A stretch of DNA of 61,054 nucleotides. Origin: Actinomadura latina NBRC 106108. Its GTDB lineage: Bacteria > Actinomycetota > Actinomycetes > Streptosporangiales > Streptosporangiaceae. The stretch covers positions 1 through 61,054 of the forward strand of contig NZ_BCQS01000042.1 in the NCBI RefSeq assembly GCF_001552195.1, given 5' to 3'. The notes beneath the pieces were generated by a model. The model had not been told where the DNA came from and did no database searches. It saw only the letters and a program-made list of their open reading frames with translations. Of the stretch, positions 52,872 to 61,054 are shown piece after piece; position 1 is the stretch's first letter; the number at the start of each line of letters is the position of its first letter. The position numbers and the translations under genes were made by a program.

Positions 52872-52899
52872 GGAGTGGTGTGCGCAGGCACACCACTCC
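52872..52899 (+). terminator. Terminator of tRNA-Ala copy 2
   Basis: GGAGTGGTGTGC and GCACACCACTCC form a perfect 12-bp stem with GCAG loop, then TTCGTCATG. Confidence 0.85.
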
Positions 52900-52924
52900 T
52901 TCGTCATGTTGACCCCTCGCCGGC

Positions 52925-54055
52925 TCAGGTCTGGGTGAACACGTCGGGGCCGGGGGTTGTGGTGTAGCGGAGGACGGCGCCTACGGGGACGCTCGGGTCC
53001 TCGCCGTTGGACGGTAGGACCACCAGTTCGCTGTCCGTTGCCGCGGCGGCTCTGACCAGGGCGGCGGCCGCTCGTTCCTGCTCGGGGTCGACGATGCCGA
53101 ACTCCTCGCGGAGCTCGTCGGCGGACGCCGCGATTTGGGCCGGGTCGGGGCCGATCCACAGGCGGGCGTCGGAGTCGGGGTCGTCGGTCAGGAGCAGCGT
53201 CTCCACCTGGCCGTGGCGCAGGGCCGCGGTCGTCTCGGGGAGGCCCGACACCGCGCGCTCGCCGTTCGCGAGTTCGCGGTCGAAGCGTTCCGCGACCGTC
53301 ATCACGCGTTCGTAGGTCTTCAGCTGCAGGAGGCGGCGCAGCTCCGCGTCGAGCTCCGGGTCGTCGATGTCGGTGTTCTTGTCGGTCTCGACGGTGTGCT
53401 CCAGGACGTGTTCGGAGATCTCCTCCAGGACGGCGGTCCGGACGCGTGCGTCCCCGGCGATCACGATCGCCTCCGCGCCGCAGCGGTCGGCGGCGCGGTC
53501 GATCTCGTGGGCGACCTTCTTGGCGTTGAGCTTCCAGGTGTTCTCCGCCGCGCGCTGGAACCGGGACTGGTTCCAGTCGCCCGCCTTCGTCTTGCGGATG
53601 GGGTAGTCCTCATCGCCCTCCACGTCGATGTGCACGTGGTCGCCCTTGGCCGTCACGCAGTCGATCGCGCCGCCGCGGCGGTCGACGACGGCCAGCAGGT
53701 GCGGGATCTTCTCCCCCCGTTCGGCCAGATACGGCAGGACGTCCGGGAGCGGGCCGAGAGTGGCGTGCGGGTTCTGCGGCGGGCTGGGAAGCCGCTCGTT
53801 GTAGAGGACTTCGCCGTCCGCCGCGAAGATCACGATGCCTTCCGAGCGGCGGTCGGCGATCTCCTCGCCGATGGCCCGGTCGACCGCGCGCAGTGTGTCC
53901 GCCGGGGTGTTCTGGTCCTCCAGGTCCGCACGCAGCGCCCGCCACCGCAGCTCCACGGCCTTGACCGCGTCCTCGGTGTTCCGGGTGAGGTCGGCGTACA
54001 CCGACGCGTACGGGCCCGGACGTTGATAAAGCGTCTTGAGGAATGCCAGATCCAT
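52925..54055 (-). CDS. baeRF/Vms1-like (Rv2629-type) release-factor fold protein
   Basis: A 376-residue protein of the bacterial/archaeal eRF1-like (baeRF) superfamily, like mycobacterial Rv2629. The N-terminal 150 residues form the eRF1 domain 2-like part, with the presumed catalytic loop GDWNQSRFQRAAEN, where Gln163 would match the GGQ/GSQ glutamine of eRF1 and Vms1. The C-terminal part has two L7Ae/pelota-like folds (GAEAIVIAGDARVRTAVLEEI, then TDSELVVLPSNGED). Relatives are induced by stress or dormancy and may act on stalled peptidyl-tRNA (inference). It follows a tRNA-Ala cluster on the opposite strand. Confidence 0.8.
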   Translation of the reverse strand: MDLAFLKTLYQRPGPYASVYADLTRNTEDAVKAVELRWRALRADLEDQNTPADTLRAVDRAIGEEIADRRSEGIVIFAADGEVLYNERLPSPPQNPHATLGPLPDVLPYLAERGEKIPHLLAVVDRRGGAIDCVTAKGDHVHIDVEGDEDYPIRKTKAGDWNQSRFQRAAENTWKLNAKKVAHEIDRAADRCGAEAIVIAGDARVRTAVLEEISEHVLEHTVETDKNTDIDDPELDAELRRLLQLKTYERVMTVAERFDRELANGERAVSGLPETTAALRHGQVETLLLTDDPDSDARLWIGPDPAQIAASADELREEFGIVDPEQERAAAALVRAAAATDSELVVLPSNGEDPSVPVGAVLRYTTTPGPDVFTQT

Positions 54056-54103
54056 GGAATGGCCGTACCCCTCCTAGCTGGGACAAACGTGGAAAGGCGG
54101 TAC

Positions 54104-54613
54104 TCAGCCCTCCGCGGACTGCTGGAGTCGCGCATAGGCGAGCTGCAGCCAGTCCGACCCCGCGACCGCCGTCATCGTGGTGCCGGCCAGGCGGGTCGCC
54201 TGCGGCGCGAACACCAGCCCCGCCGCGTAGGCCGTCGCGACCCACTGCGCCGTGCAGAACGGGCACGTGATCAGTTCGCCGATGGTGTGCCGGACGCCCT
54301 TGCCGCGCGCCTCCTCGGCGAGCTCGGACGGGCCGGACGTCCCGGAGTAGCGGGTGAACGGGGCGCGCAGCGGGCTCGTCACCGGGTCCTTGGCGATCAG
54401 CCGGGCCACCTTGTGCGTGGTGACCGTCATCAGCGCCAGGTCCGCGAGGCCGATGGTCGGGGGCCGGTCGCGGAGCCTGCGGCCGATCAGTGCCACCGCC
54501 CCGGTCGTCAGCGCGTACACGCCGAGGGTGCCGAGGTAGGAGCCGAGCGGACGGTCCTCGCCGCCGGCGTACTCCTCCTTCTGCCGGCGTGCGGTGTCGG
54601 CGACCGTGTTCAT
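54104..54613 (-). CDS. DUF1360 family protein
   Basis: A 169-residue protein. DUF1360 signature: LMTVTTHKVARLIAKDPVTSPLRAPFTRY (residues about 62-90) and ELITCPFCTAQWVATAY, with a CxxC. Two hydrophobic helices suggest a membrane protein. Relatives include spore-coat-associated CotJ-like neighbours in Bacillus (weak parallel). ATG overlaps the VOC gene stop (ATGA), and GGAAGGGAGA precedes it. Confidence 0.83.
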   Translation of the reverse strand: MNTVADTARRQKEEYAGGEDRPLGSYLGTLGVYALTTGAVALIGRRLRDRPPTIGLADLALMTVTTHKVARLIAKDPVTSPLRAPFTRYSGTSGPSELAEEARGKGVRHTIGELITCPFCTAQWVATAYAAGLVFAPQATRLAGTTMTAVAGSDWLQLAYARLQQSAEG

Positions 54614-54972
54614 GATGCGGTCTCCCTTCCTGGTGGGACGATCAGGCAGAACTCGTTGCCCTCCGGGTCGGCGAGCACCGTGGTCGGCCAGCCGTCGTCC
54701 ACGAAGGGCCCGCGGACGACGGTGGCGCCCAGCGCGGTGACGCGGGCGAGTGCCGCGTCCATGTCGGCGACGCGGAGGTCGGGGTGCATGCGGTTCTTCC
54801 CGGCTTTCGGCTCGGGGACGCGCTGCAGCAGGATGCGTGGCCGCTCACCGGCGGGGTCGGTGAGCGGCACGTACGGGGGGTCGAACCCGCCGCGGTCGTA
54901 CCCGAGCGCGGCCGCCCAGAAGTCGGCCAGGCTGTCGGGGTCGCGGCAGTCGAGGACGAAGACGAGTTCCAT
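54610..54972 (-). CDS. VOC (glyoxalase-like) domain protein
   Basis: A 120-residue single VOC domain: LVFVLDCRDPDSLADFWAAALGY at the start, then RMHPDLRVADMDAALARVTALG and DPEGNEFCL. A metal-ligand glutamate at NEFC is present. The role is unknown. It abuts the upstream 85-residue gene (TAG|ATG) and overlaps the DUF1360 gene, forming a tight operon. Confidence 0.87.
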   Translation of the reverse strand: MELVFVLDCRDPDSLADFWAAALGYDRGGFDPPYVPLTDPAGERPRILLQRVPEPKAGKNRMHPDLRVADMDAALARVTALGATVVRGPFVDDGWPTTVLADPEGNEFCLIVPPGRETAS

Positions 54973-55230
54973 CTAGTGGTCGCGGAGCGCCTTGACCAGC
55001 TCGGACTTGCTCATCGAGGAGCGGCCCTCGATGCCGATCTCGCGGGCGCGGCCGAGCAGCTCGTCCTTCGTCCAGTCGTCGTATGAGGGGTTCTCGCCGC
55101 CCTTGCGGCCGACGTTCTTCTTGCCGCGGTTCGCGGAGGCGTTCGCGATGCGCGCGGCCTTCTCCTTGCTCTCGCCCTTGTCGCGGAGCTTCTGGTAAGT
55201 CTTCTCGTCCTTGATCTGTGCTCTAGGCAT
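54973..55230 (-). CDS. Small Rho-N/SAP-like basic protein
   Basis: An 85-residue very basic protein. N-terminal AQIKDEKTYQKLRDKGESKEKAARIAN and GRKGG linker are followed by a Rho-termination-factor-N or SAP-like helix pair (WTKDELLGRAREIGIEGRSSMSKSELVKAL, residues about 54-83). Such proteins are stress-associated nucleic-acid binders in actinomycetes (inference). It is the first gene of the operon with the VOC and DUF1360 genes. A TACTT hexamer lies just upstream, but no good ribosome site. Confidence 0.8.
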   Translation of the reverse strand: MPRAQIKDEKTYQKLRDKGESKEKAARIANASANRGKKNVGRKGGENPSYDDWTKDELLGRAREIGIEGRSSMSKSELVKALRDH

Positions 55231-55297
55231 ATCAGGACAAGTACCCGGCACACGTGGCCCACACATGGGAGAGAATCGACTCCGGGGAAGGGGACCT

Positions 55298-58200
55298 GTG
55301 CGCATTGGCATCCTGGGCCCGCTCGACGTGCGGGACGAGGCGGCGCGGCCCGTCGAGGTCGGCGGCCGGCGGCTGCGCGCCCTGCTCGTCCGGCTCGCGG
55401 CCGAGGCGGGGCGGCCCGTGTCCGCCGAGCGGCTGCTGGACGACCTGTGGGACGGCGCGCCCCCCGCCGGCGGGGGCAACGCGCTGCAGGCGCTCGTCTC
55501 CCGGCTGCGCGGCGTCGCCGGACGGGACGTCGTCGAGCACGGGCCCGGCGGGTACCGGCTCGGCATCGACCCGGGCGAGGTCGACGCGGTCGCGTTCGAG
55601 CGGGGCGTCGCGGCGGCCCGCGCGGAGGGCGATCCAGCGCGGCGGGCCGGAGGGCTGGGGTCGGCGCTCGCGCTGTGGCGCGGCCCCGCGCTCGCCGACG
55701 TCGCCGGCGCCGACTTCGCCTACGGGATCATCACCCGGCTCGAGGAGCTGCGGCTCGCTGCCGTCGAGGACCGTGTCGAGGCGGAGATCGCCCTCGGGGG
55801 GCCCGCCCCGCCGGTCGCCGAGCTGGAGCCGCTCGCCGCTGCCAACCCGCTGCGCGAACGGCTGCGTGGCCAGTTCATGCGCGCCCTGTACGCGGCGGGA
55901 CGGCAGGCCGAGGCGCTGGAGGTGTACGAGGAGACGCGGCGCGCGCTCGCCGACCGGCTCGGCGTCGACCCGTCGCCCGAACTGTCCGCCGTCCATCTGT
56001 CGATCCTGCGGCGCGCGGCCCCTCAGCCGGTTCCGGACGTTCCGACCGCGCCGCGCACGAACCTGCCCGCGCAGCTCACCAGCTTCGTCGGCCGCGAGGA
56101 GGAGTCGCGGCGGGTCGGCAAGCTGCTCCGCGAGACCCGGCTCGTCACCCTCACCGGCCCCGGCGGCGCCGGCAAGACGCGGCTGGCCCGGGAGAGCGCC
56201 GCCGCGCTCGTCGAGGAGATGCCGGACGGCGCCTGGTTCGTCCCGCTCGCGCCGGTCAGCGACCCCGGCGACGTCGTGCAGGCCGTGCTGTCGGCGCTCG
56301 GCGTGCCCGAGACCGTCCGGCCGGGCGAGACGCGCGTGGTGGTGCGGTCCCTGGAACGGCTGACCGACTTCCTCGCCGGCAAGCGGATGGTCGCCGTCCT
56401 GGACAACTGCGAGCACCTCATCGACCACGTCGCGCGGCTCGTCGACCACGTCCTCGCGCAGGCCCCCGGCGTCCGGATCCTCGCGACCAGCCGCGAGCCG
56501 CTCGGCATCACCGGCGAGTCGCTGTGCCCCGTCCCGTCCCTGCCGTTCCCGGACGGGGACGCCACCGACCCGGCCGACGCCCTCGGCTACGCGTCGGTGC
56601 GCCTGTTCGCCGACCGGGCGGCCGCCGCCCGGCCCGGCTTCGCCGTGGACGCCGGCACCGTCGCCGACGTCGTCGCGATCTGCCGGGCGCTCGACGGCAT
56701 CCCGCTCGCGATCGAACTGGCCGCCGCCCGGCTGCGCTCCCTCACCTCCGGTCAGGTCGCGGCGCGGCTCGGTGACCGGTTCCGGCTGCTCACCGGCGGC
56801 AGCCGCACCGCGCTGCCCCGGCACCGCACGCTGCGCGCCGTCGTCGACTGGAGCTGGGACCTGCTGGACGGCGTGGAGCGCACCGTCCTGCGCCGGCTGT
56901 CGGTGTTCGCGGGCGGCGCCGCCCCGGAGGCGGCGGTCCACGTGTGCGGGCTGGACGCGGTCGAGCCGCGGGACGTCATCGACGTGATCGCCGCCCTGAT
57001 CGACAAGTCGCTGGTGATGGCGGACGGCGACGCCGACGTCCGCTACCGGCTGCTGGAGACCGTCCGCGTGTACGCGGCGGAACGGCTGGAGCAGGCCGGT
57101 GAGACCCGGCGCGTCCGCGACGCGCACGCCGGCTACATCGTCGGGCTCGCCGAGCGCGCCGAGCCGGAGCTGCGCCGCCGCGACCAGCTGCACTGGGTCG
57201 AACGGCTCGCCGCGGAACGCGACAACGTCGCGGTCGCCTTCCGGCACGTGATCGAGACCGGCGACGCCGAGACGGGGCTGCGGCTCATCGCTGGGCTGCT
57301 GTGGTTCTGGGTGCTGCGCGACATGGAGCGGGAGGCGGGCGGCTGGGCGGTCTCCGTCCGCGACATGGCCGGCGACACCGCGCCGCCCGGCATGGCGGAG
57401 GCGTACGCGCTCTGCGCCATCACGGCGGGTCTCGTCAGCGAGATGACGAAGGAGCCGGGACCGACGCAGGAGTCGCTGCAGGCGATGCTGGACGGCATCC
57501 TCGACCTCGTTCCCGAGGCGCCGATGCATCCCCTTCTCGCCCTCATCGAACCGATGTCCGTCATCTTCCAGGGGGACATCGACGAGGTCCGGCGGCGGCT
57601 GCGGGACGTCCAGGACCACCCCGACCCGTGGGTCCGCGCCATCGTCCGCGTCCTCCGCGCGCACATGGGGATCCACGGCGGCGACATCGACGAGGCCGCC
57701 ACGGAGGCCGCCGACGGCTACGCGCGGCTCCGCGAGATGGGCGACCGCTTCGGGATGATCGTCGCGCTGGGCGCGATGATGCAGGTCGCGCTGGCGCGCG
57801 GTGAACCGGCGGACGCCGTCCGGTTCGGCGAGGAGGCGTACGGCTACGCCACGGGCGGTGTCAGCCCGGAGCAGGGCGCGGCGATCCTGACGCAGCTCGC
57901 CGAGGCGCGGTCCCGGCTGGGCGAGGTCGCGCGCGCCCGCGAGGACCTCGAATACGCCATGGCGCAGATGGAGCGGATCGGCGAGTTCGCCGACGCGGCG
58001 ACCGCCTCGCTCCTGCTGTGCGAGCTGGCCCTGAAGGAGGGCGACCGGGACGCCGCCCGCGCGCACGCGGACCGCGCGCAAGGGTGGGTCGAGCGGCGCG
58101 GGCACCGGCCCGACTTCGCGCAGGCCGTCCGCCGGACCTACAGCCGCCTCGCCTGCCTCGCCGAGGAGGACGGCGACCTTGAGGCGGCGCGGCGCCGGCA

Positions 58201-58507
58201 CCTCGAGACGTTCACCGGCCTGCCGAACGACGCGCTGATGGGGAACCCGACCGTGGCGTCCCTCGTCGAGGGCCTCGCCGCCTACGCCGCCGCGCGCGGC
58301 GAGTTCGTCCGCGCCGCCGAACTGCTCGGCACCGCCCACAACCTGAACGGCTACCTGAACGAGGCGTCCTACGACGTCGGCCGGACCCTCTCCGCCGCCA
58401 CCCGGGCCCTGGGCGACGACGCCTTCGCCGCCGCCTACGGACGCGGCCGGCGGCTCACCCGTGCGGACGTCCTCGGCCAAGGCGCCGGCCTGGTCGCATC
58501 CATTTGA
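55298..58507 (+). CDS. SARP/AfsR-like regulator with NB-ARC ATPase and TPR repeats
   Basis: A 1069-residue transcriptional activator. Domain order: OmpR-type winged helix (RIGILGPLDV, about 1-90), bacterial transcriptional activation domain (BTAD, about 95-245), NB-ARC/STAND ATPase with P-loop GPGGAGKT near 290 and Walker B VAVLDNCEHL, winged helix (DWSWDLLDGVERTVLRRLSVF), and TPR-like repeats to the end. GTG at 55298 follows GGGGAAGGGG. These proteins often regulate secondary metabolism, but no biosynthetic genes lie here; the neighbour is the DrrAB exporter on the opposite strand. Confidence 0.93.
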   Translation: MRIGILGPLDVRDEAARPVEVGGRRLRALLVRLAAEAGRPVSAERLLDDLWDGAPPAGGGNALQALVSRLRGVAGRDVVEHGPGGYRLGIDPGEVDAVAFERGVAAARAEGDPARRAGGLGSALALWRGPALADVAGADFAYGIITRLEELRLAAVEDRVEAEIALGGPAPPVAELEPLAAANPLRERLRGQFMRALYAAGRQAEALEVYEETRRALADRLGVDPSPELSAVHLSILRRAAPQPVPDVPTAPRTNLPAQLTSFVGREEESRRVGKLLRETRLVTLTGPGGAGKTRLARESAAALVEEMPDGAWFVPLAPVSDPGDVVQAVLSALGVPETVRPGETRVVVRSLERLTDFLAGKRMVAVLDNCEHLIDHVARLVDHVLAQAPGVRILATSREPLGITGESLCPVPSLPFPDGDATDPADALGYASVRLFADRAAAARPGFAVDAGTVADVVAICRALDGIPLAIELAAARLRSLTSGQVAARLGDRFRLLTGGSRTALPRHRTLRAVVDWSWDLLDGVERTVLRRLSVFAGGAAPEAAVHVCGLDAVEPRDVIDVIAALIDKSLVMADGDADVRYRLLETVRVYAAERLEQAGETRRVRDAHAGYIVGLAERAEPELRRRDQLHWVERLAAERDNVAVAFRHVIETGDAETGLRLIAGLLWFWVLRDMEREAGGWAVSVRDMAGDTAPPGMAEAYALCAITAGLVSEMTKEPGPTQESLQAMLDGILDLVPEAPMHPLLALIEPMSVIFQGDIDEVRRRLRDVQDHPDPWVRAIVRVLRAHMGIHGGDIDEAATEAADGYARLREMGDRFGMIVALGAMMQVALARGEPADAVRFGEEAYGYATGGVSPEQGAAILTQLAEARSRLGEVARAREDLEYAMAQMERIGEFADAATASLLLCELALKEGDRDAARAHADRAQGWVERRGHRPDFAQAVRRTYSRLACLAEEDGDLEAARRRHLETFTGLPNDALMGNPTVASLVEGLAAYAAARGEFVRAAELLGTAHNLNGYLNEASYDVGRTLSAATRALGDDAFAAAYGRGRRLTRADVLGQGAGLVASI

Positions 58508-58585
58508 GCCGACGCGGCCCATCGGCGGTCCCTGCGGCAGGAGCCCGGTTAGGGCGGTGTTCGCCGGGCGGAGGGGGCGACGGCG

Positions 58586-58618
58586 CGCGCCGCCCGGGAC
58601 GTGCGTCCGGGCGGCGCG
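58586..58618. terminator. Bidirectional terminator
   Basis: CGCGCCGCCCGG and CCGGGCGGCGCG form a perfect 12-bp stem with a 9-base loop, between the convergent regulator and ABC-permease genes. Confidence 0.8.
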
Positions 58619-58636
58619 TCCGCGCGGGGCTCGGCT

Positions 58637-59458
58637 TCAGGTTCGACGCGAGTACATGCGCATGGCCAGGGGGAACGTGACCGCGACGAGGCCCGCGGCC
58701 CAGGCGAGCGTGTACCAGACGTGGTTGCCGACCGGTCCGCCGACCGTCAGCGCCCGCACCGACTCCGCCAGATGCGTGACCGGGTTGACCTTCGTCCACG
58801 CCTCCAGCCAGCCCGGCATCGTGGACGTGTCCGGGACGAGGATGCTGCTGCCGAACGTCAGCGGCATCACCCACAGGAACGCGAGTCCCTGCACCGTCTC
58901 GGGCGACGGCGCGAGCAGCCCCACCAGGACGGAGACCCACGACACGGCCAGGTAGAACACGTACGCCACCGCGAACGCCGCCAGCACCGACAGCGGATCG
59001 GTGTGGAACCTGAACCCTAGGATCGATCCGAACCCGACGAGCATCGTCATCACGATGACGAAGCGGACCGTGTCCCCGAGGACCGTCCCGATCAGCGGCG
59101 CCGAACGCGCGATCGGCAGGCTTCGGAACCGGTCGAACACGCCCTTGTGGATGTCCTCGTTCAGGGCCGTCCCGAGGCCCATCGTCGCGAACATGGCCAT
59201 CTGCGCGACGAGCCCTGGAAGCAACTGCTGCAAATACGAGTGGGTGTCGCCGGCCACCGCACCACCGAACACGTAGAGGAACAGCAGCAGGAACACGATC
59301 GGCATCAGCGTCGTGTCCAGCAGCTTCTCCGGCGAGTGCCTCAACTGGGCGACGTTGCGCCACGCGAGCGTCAGGCCGTGCCGCAGCGTCCGCCGCGGGC
59401 TGATCCGCGCGGGCGGCTCGGCCGGCGCGAGGCGAGTGTCGAAGGTCATGGTGGTCAT
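58637..59458 (-). CDS. DrrB-type ABC transporter permease (ABC-2)
   Basis: A 273-residue permease with six hydrophobic segments. The ABC-2 signature is seen in PIVFLLLFLYVFGGAVAG, GLGTALNEDIHKGVFDRFRSLPIARSA and the last loop NPVTHLAESVRALT. ATG at 59458 overlaps the ATPase gene by four bases. It likely exports a hydrophobic compound. Confidence 0.92.
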   Translation of the reverse strand: MTTMTFDTRLAPAEPPARISPRRTLRHGLTLAWRNVAQLRHSPEKLLDTTLMPIVFLLLFLYVFGGAVAGDTHSYLQQLLPGLVAQMAMFATMGLGTALNEDIHKGVFDRFRSLPIARSAPLIGTVLGDTVRFVIVMTMLVGFGSILGFRFHTDPLSVLAAFAVAYVFYLAVSWVSVLVGLLAPSPETVQGLAFLWVMPLTFGSSILVPDTSTMPGWLEAWTKVNPVTHLAESVRALTVGGPVGNHVWYTLAWAAGLVAVTFPLAMRMYSRRT

Positions 59459-60432
59459 GCCACGCTCTCCTCGGGGACGAGATCGGACTGTGCTTCTTCG
59501 GTGAGGTGGCCCGTCAGTGTGAGGAACACCTCGTCCAGGCTCGGCATCCGCAGCGCCAGCTCAGCCGCCACGATGGACGCCTCGTCCAATCGCCTGACCA
59601 GCGCCGACAGCAGCTTCGGATCGTTCACCGGCGCGGTGACGAGAGCGGCCGACTCCTGCACCTCGGGCCGCTCCCCGGTCAGCTCGGCGACGATCGCGGC
59701 GAGCTGGGCGGTGCGGTACGGCTCCGCCGCGCGCACCACGACGGTCTGCCGCCCGATCCGCCCCTTCAGCTCGGCGGACGTCCCCTCCGCGATGACGCGG
59801 CCGTGGTCGAACACCGCGATCCGGTCGGCGAGCGCGTCGGCCTCGTCCAGGTGCTGCGTGGTCAGCAGCACCGTCGCCCCGTCGGCGACCACGTCCCGGA
59901 CCGTGTCCCACACCTCGTTGCGGGCCCGCGGGTCCAGCCCGGTCGTCGGCTCGTCCAGGTAGATGACCTCGGGCCGGTTGATCAGGCTCGCCGCCAGGTC
60001 GAGCCGCCGGCGCATCCCGCCCGAGTACGTCTTGACGGCGCGCGACGCGGCATCGGTGAGGCGGAACCGCTCCAGCAGCTCCCGCGCCCTGGCCTTCGCC
60101 TCCTGCCGCCCGAAGTCCAGCAGCCGGGCGATCATCACGAGGTTCTCGGTGCCGGTCAGCTCCTCGTCCACCGACGCGTACTGACCCGTCAACCCGATCT
60201 TCGCGCGGACGCGCACCGCGTCCCTGACCACGTCGTAGCCGGACACCTCGGCTCGTCCGGCGTCCGGCCTGAGCAGCGTCGCCAGCACCCGCACGGCGGT
60301 CGTCTTACCGGCGCCGTTCGGGCCGAGAACGCCGAGCACGGTGCCCCGGCGCGCGACGATGTCCACCCCGTCCAGGGCCTTGGTCTCCCCGAACCGTTTC
60401 CGCAACCCCTCAGCGCGGATCACTTCGTCCAT
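59455..60432 (-). CDS. DrrA-type ABC transporter ATP-binding protein
   Basis: A 325-residue ATPase. Walker A is GPNGAGKTT, signature YSGGMRRRLDLAASL, Walker B VIYLDEPTTGLD, and the switch His in TTQHLDEAD. The C-terminal 80 residues are the daunorubicin-resistance extension with LDEVFLTLTGHL. ATG at 60432 follows GAAGGG; a start at 60459 lacks a ribosome site. With the permease it forms a two-gene exporter, substrate unknown. Confidence 0.94.
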   Translation of the reverse strand: MDEVIRAEGLRKRFGETKALDGVDIVARRGTVLGVLGPNGAGKTTAVRVLATLLRPDAGRAEVSGYDVVRDAVRVRAKIGLTGQYASVDEELTGTENLVMIARLLDFGRQEAKARARELLERFRLTDAASRAVKTYSGGMRRRLDLAASLINRPEVIYLDEPTTGLDPRARNEVWDTVRDVVADGATVLLTTQHLDEADALADRIAVFDHGRVIAEGTSAELKGRIGRQTVVVRAAEPYRTAQLAAIVAELTGERPEVQESAALVTAPVNDPKLLSALVRRLDEASIVAAELALRMPSLDEVFLTLTGHLTEEAQSDLVPEESVA

Positions 60433-60740
60433 CGATCTTGCCCTTCGCTTGTCCGTCATCTGTGACGGTCACCACCGTGGGGGAGGACGCTGACATGCCG
60501 CGTACATTGGCGTCCGGACGCTGACAGGCCACTGATGCGGCACTGACGGCGATCCCTCAGAACCGGGATGACCTGCGAGTCCTGTCCGTCGGACGGGACG
60601 CTGCCGCTGGGTGCCCTTGGTGTGGGTGATGGGGTTGCGGGAGTGCGTGGGGCAGACGATGGCCGTGTTGGCGCCGGCTGTGCGGGCCGCGCCGATTTGA
60701 CGGGTCCTCCAGGGCTGCCTAATCTCTGTCGTGCCCCAAG

Positions 60741-60770
60741 GGGATGCGGGACGCCGACAGGCGGACGGCC
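60741..60770. repeat. 30-bp direct repeat, copy A, in the rRNA-type leader region
   Basis: GGGATGCGGGACGCCGACAG followed by GCGGACGGCC, matching copy B (60847-60876) at 26 of 30 positions. Between 60460 and 60988 I see no convincing gene; reading frames there lack ribosome sites and codon bias. Confidence 0.6.
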
Positions 60771-60846
60771 TCGGGGGAAGGCAACAGAGGAAAACGGTTC
60801 GTAGCTTGCTCCGGGCCGGGGTACTCTGGAGTTGCAAGCCCGAGAC

Positions 60847-60876
60847 GGGATGCAGGACGCCGAGAGGTGGCCGGCC
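60847..60876. repeat. 30-bp direct repeat, copy B
   Basis: GGGATGCAGGACGCCGAGAG followed by GTGGCCGGCC. The spacing from copy A is 106 bp. Each copy could follow a separate start point, as rRNA operons often have several tandem promoters. Confidence 0.55.
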
Positions 60877-60988
60877 CGCAGGGCGTCTCCTACGGAATGA
60901 TCATCGCCAGGTCTTGGGCCTGGGGGTGTGTCGTCTCCGCGGGGACTTGGGTCGCCTCCGACTGTCGAAACGATCTTCGCGGATCGGG

Positions 60989-61016
60989 TTGACAACGGGA
61001 GCGGAACAGGTAAGTT
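60989..61016 (+). promoter_or_regulatory. Strong promoter, likely of an rRNA operon starting beyond the window
   Basis: TTGACA (60989-60994), a 16-base spacer and TAAGTT (61011-61016), followed by AGAAGGGTTGCCCCGGAGC. The near-perfect consensus and the following sequence resemble rrn promoters of Thermomonosporaceae. The 16S gene itself is not reached, so this is inference. Confidence 0.6.
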
Positions 61017-61054
61017 AGAAGGGTTGCCCCGGAGCCGGGGTCCTGCGAAAGCGG

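Noticed and set aside
55298..60432. SARP regulator plus DrrAB as a secondary-metabolite cluster
   Set aside because: No biosynthetic enzymes are nearby, and the genes are convergent with a terminator between them.
60456..60995. Open frames in the last 600 bp
   Set aside because: No ribosome sites, no domain similarity, and the region fits an rRNA-operon leader better.

Overview
The window is about 61 kb of very high-GC actinobacterial chromosome. GTG starts are common, third codon positions are nearly all G or C, genes often overlap by four bases, and several promoters sit right against the start codon. The core gene order (tig, clpP1, clpP2, clpX, valS, folC, ndk, mreBCD, mrdA, rodA, a radical-SAM pair, RNase E/G, rplU, rpmA, obgE, proB, proA, nadD, rsfS) is the conserved Streptosporangiales/Streptomycetales block. 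Gene content and the rRNA-type promoter at the right edge suggest Thermomonosporaceae (Actinomadura-like). That placement is inference, because no 16S gene lies in the window.

Left part (1-13.1 kb): accessory and regulatory genes. These are a zinc-ribbon-like unknown protein, HxlR/YceI, a TetR and HAD hydrolase divergent from an atypical SDR protein, a secreted GH18 chitinase (CBM2-FnIII-GH18), MarR/cupin, a DesK/NarL-type two-component system, Tex with an RGG-like tail, and a DMT-family membrane protein. Three divergent regulator/target pairs have clear inverted repeats in their shared promoters.

Middle (13.3-44.4 kb): the housekeeping backbone. It covers protein folding and proteolysis (trigger factor, ClpP1P2X), valyl-tRNA synthetase, folate polyglutamylation (folC plus a diverged opposite-strand paralogue), nucleotide balance (ndk), the rod-shape/elongasome operon, RNA processing, ribosome assembly (L21, L27, Obg) and proline synthesis. 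A second NarL-type system is inserted between clpX and valS.

Right part (44.4-61 kb): a Tat-exported phosphoesterase, an M48 protease, a strongly shortened TnpB-like gene, a PaaK-like ligase, nadD and rsfS with a 34-codon leader ORF, a histidine phosphatase, and two identical tRNA-Ala(GGC) genes with matching terminators flanking about 1.1 kb. These are followed by an archaeal/eukaryotic release-factor-like (baeRF) protein, a three-gene operon of small proteins, a 1069-residue SARP-NB-ARC-TPR regulator and a DrrAB-type ABC exporter. The last 0.6 kb has no convincing gene and ends in a strong consensus promoter that looks like the start of an rRNA operon.

No CRISPR array, complete prophage or intact insertion sequence was seen. 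The most unusual items are the miniaturised TnpB that keeps all three RuvC acidic residues, tandem repeats made of the stop-codon region of tex that run into a perfect 48-bp palindrome, the duplicated tRNA-Ala/terminator cassette, and the coupled leader ORF before rsfS.
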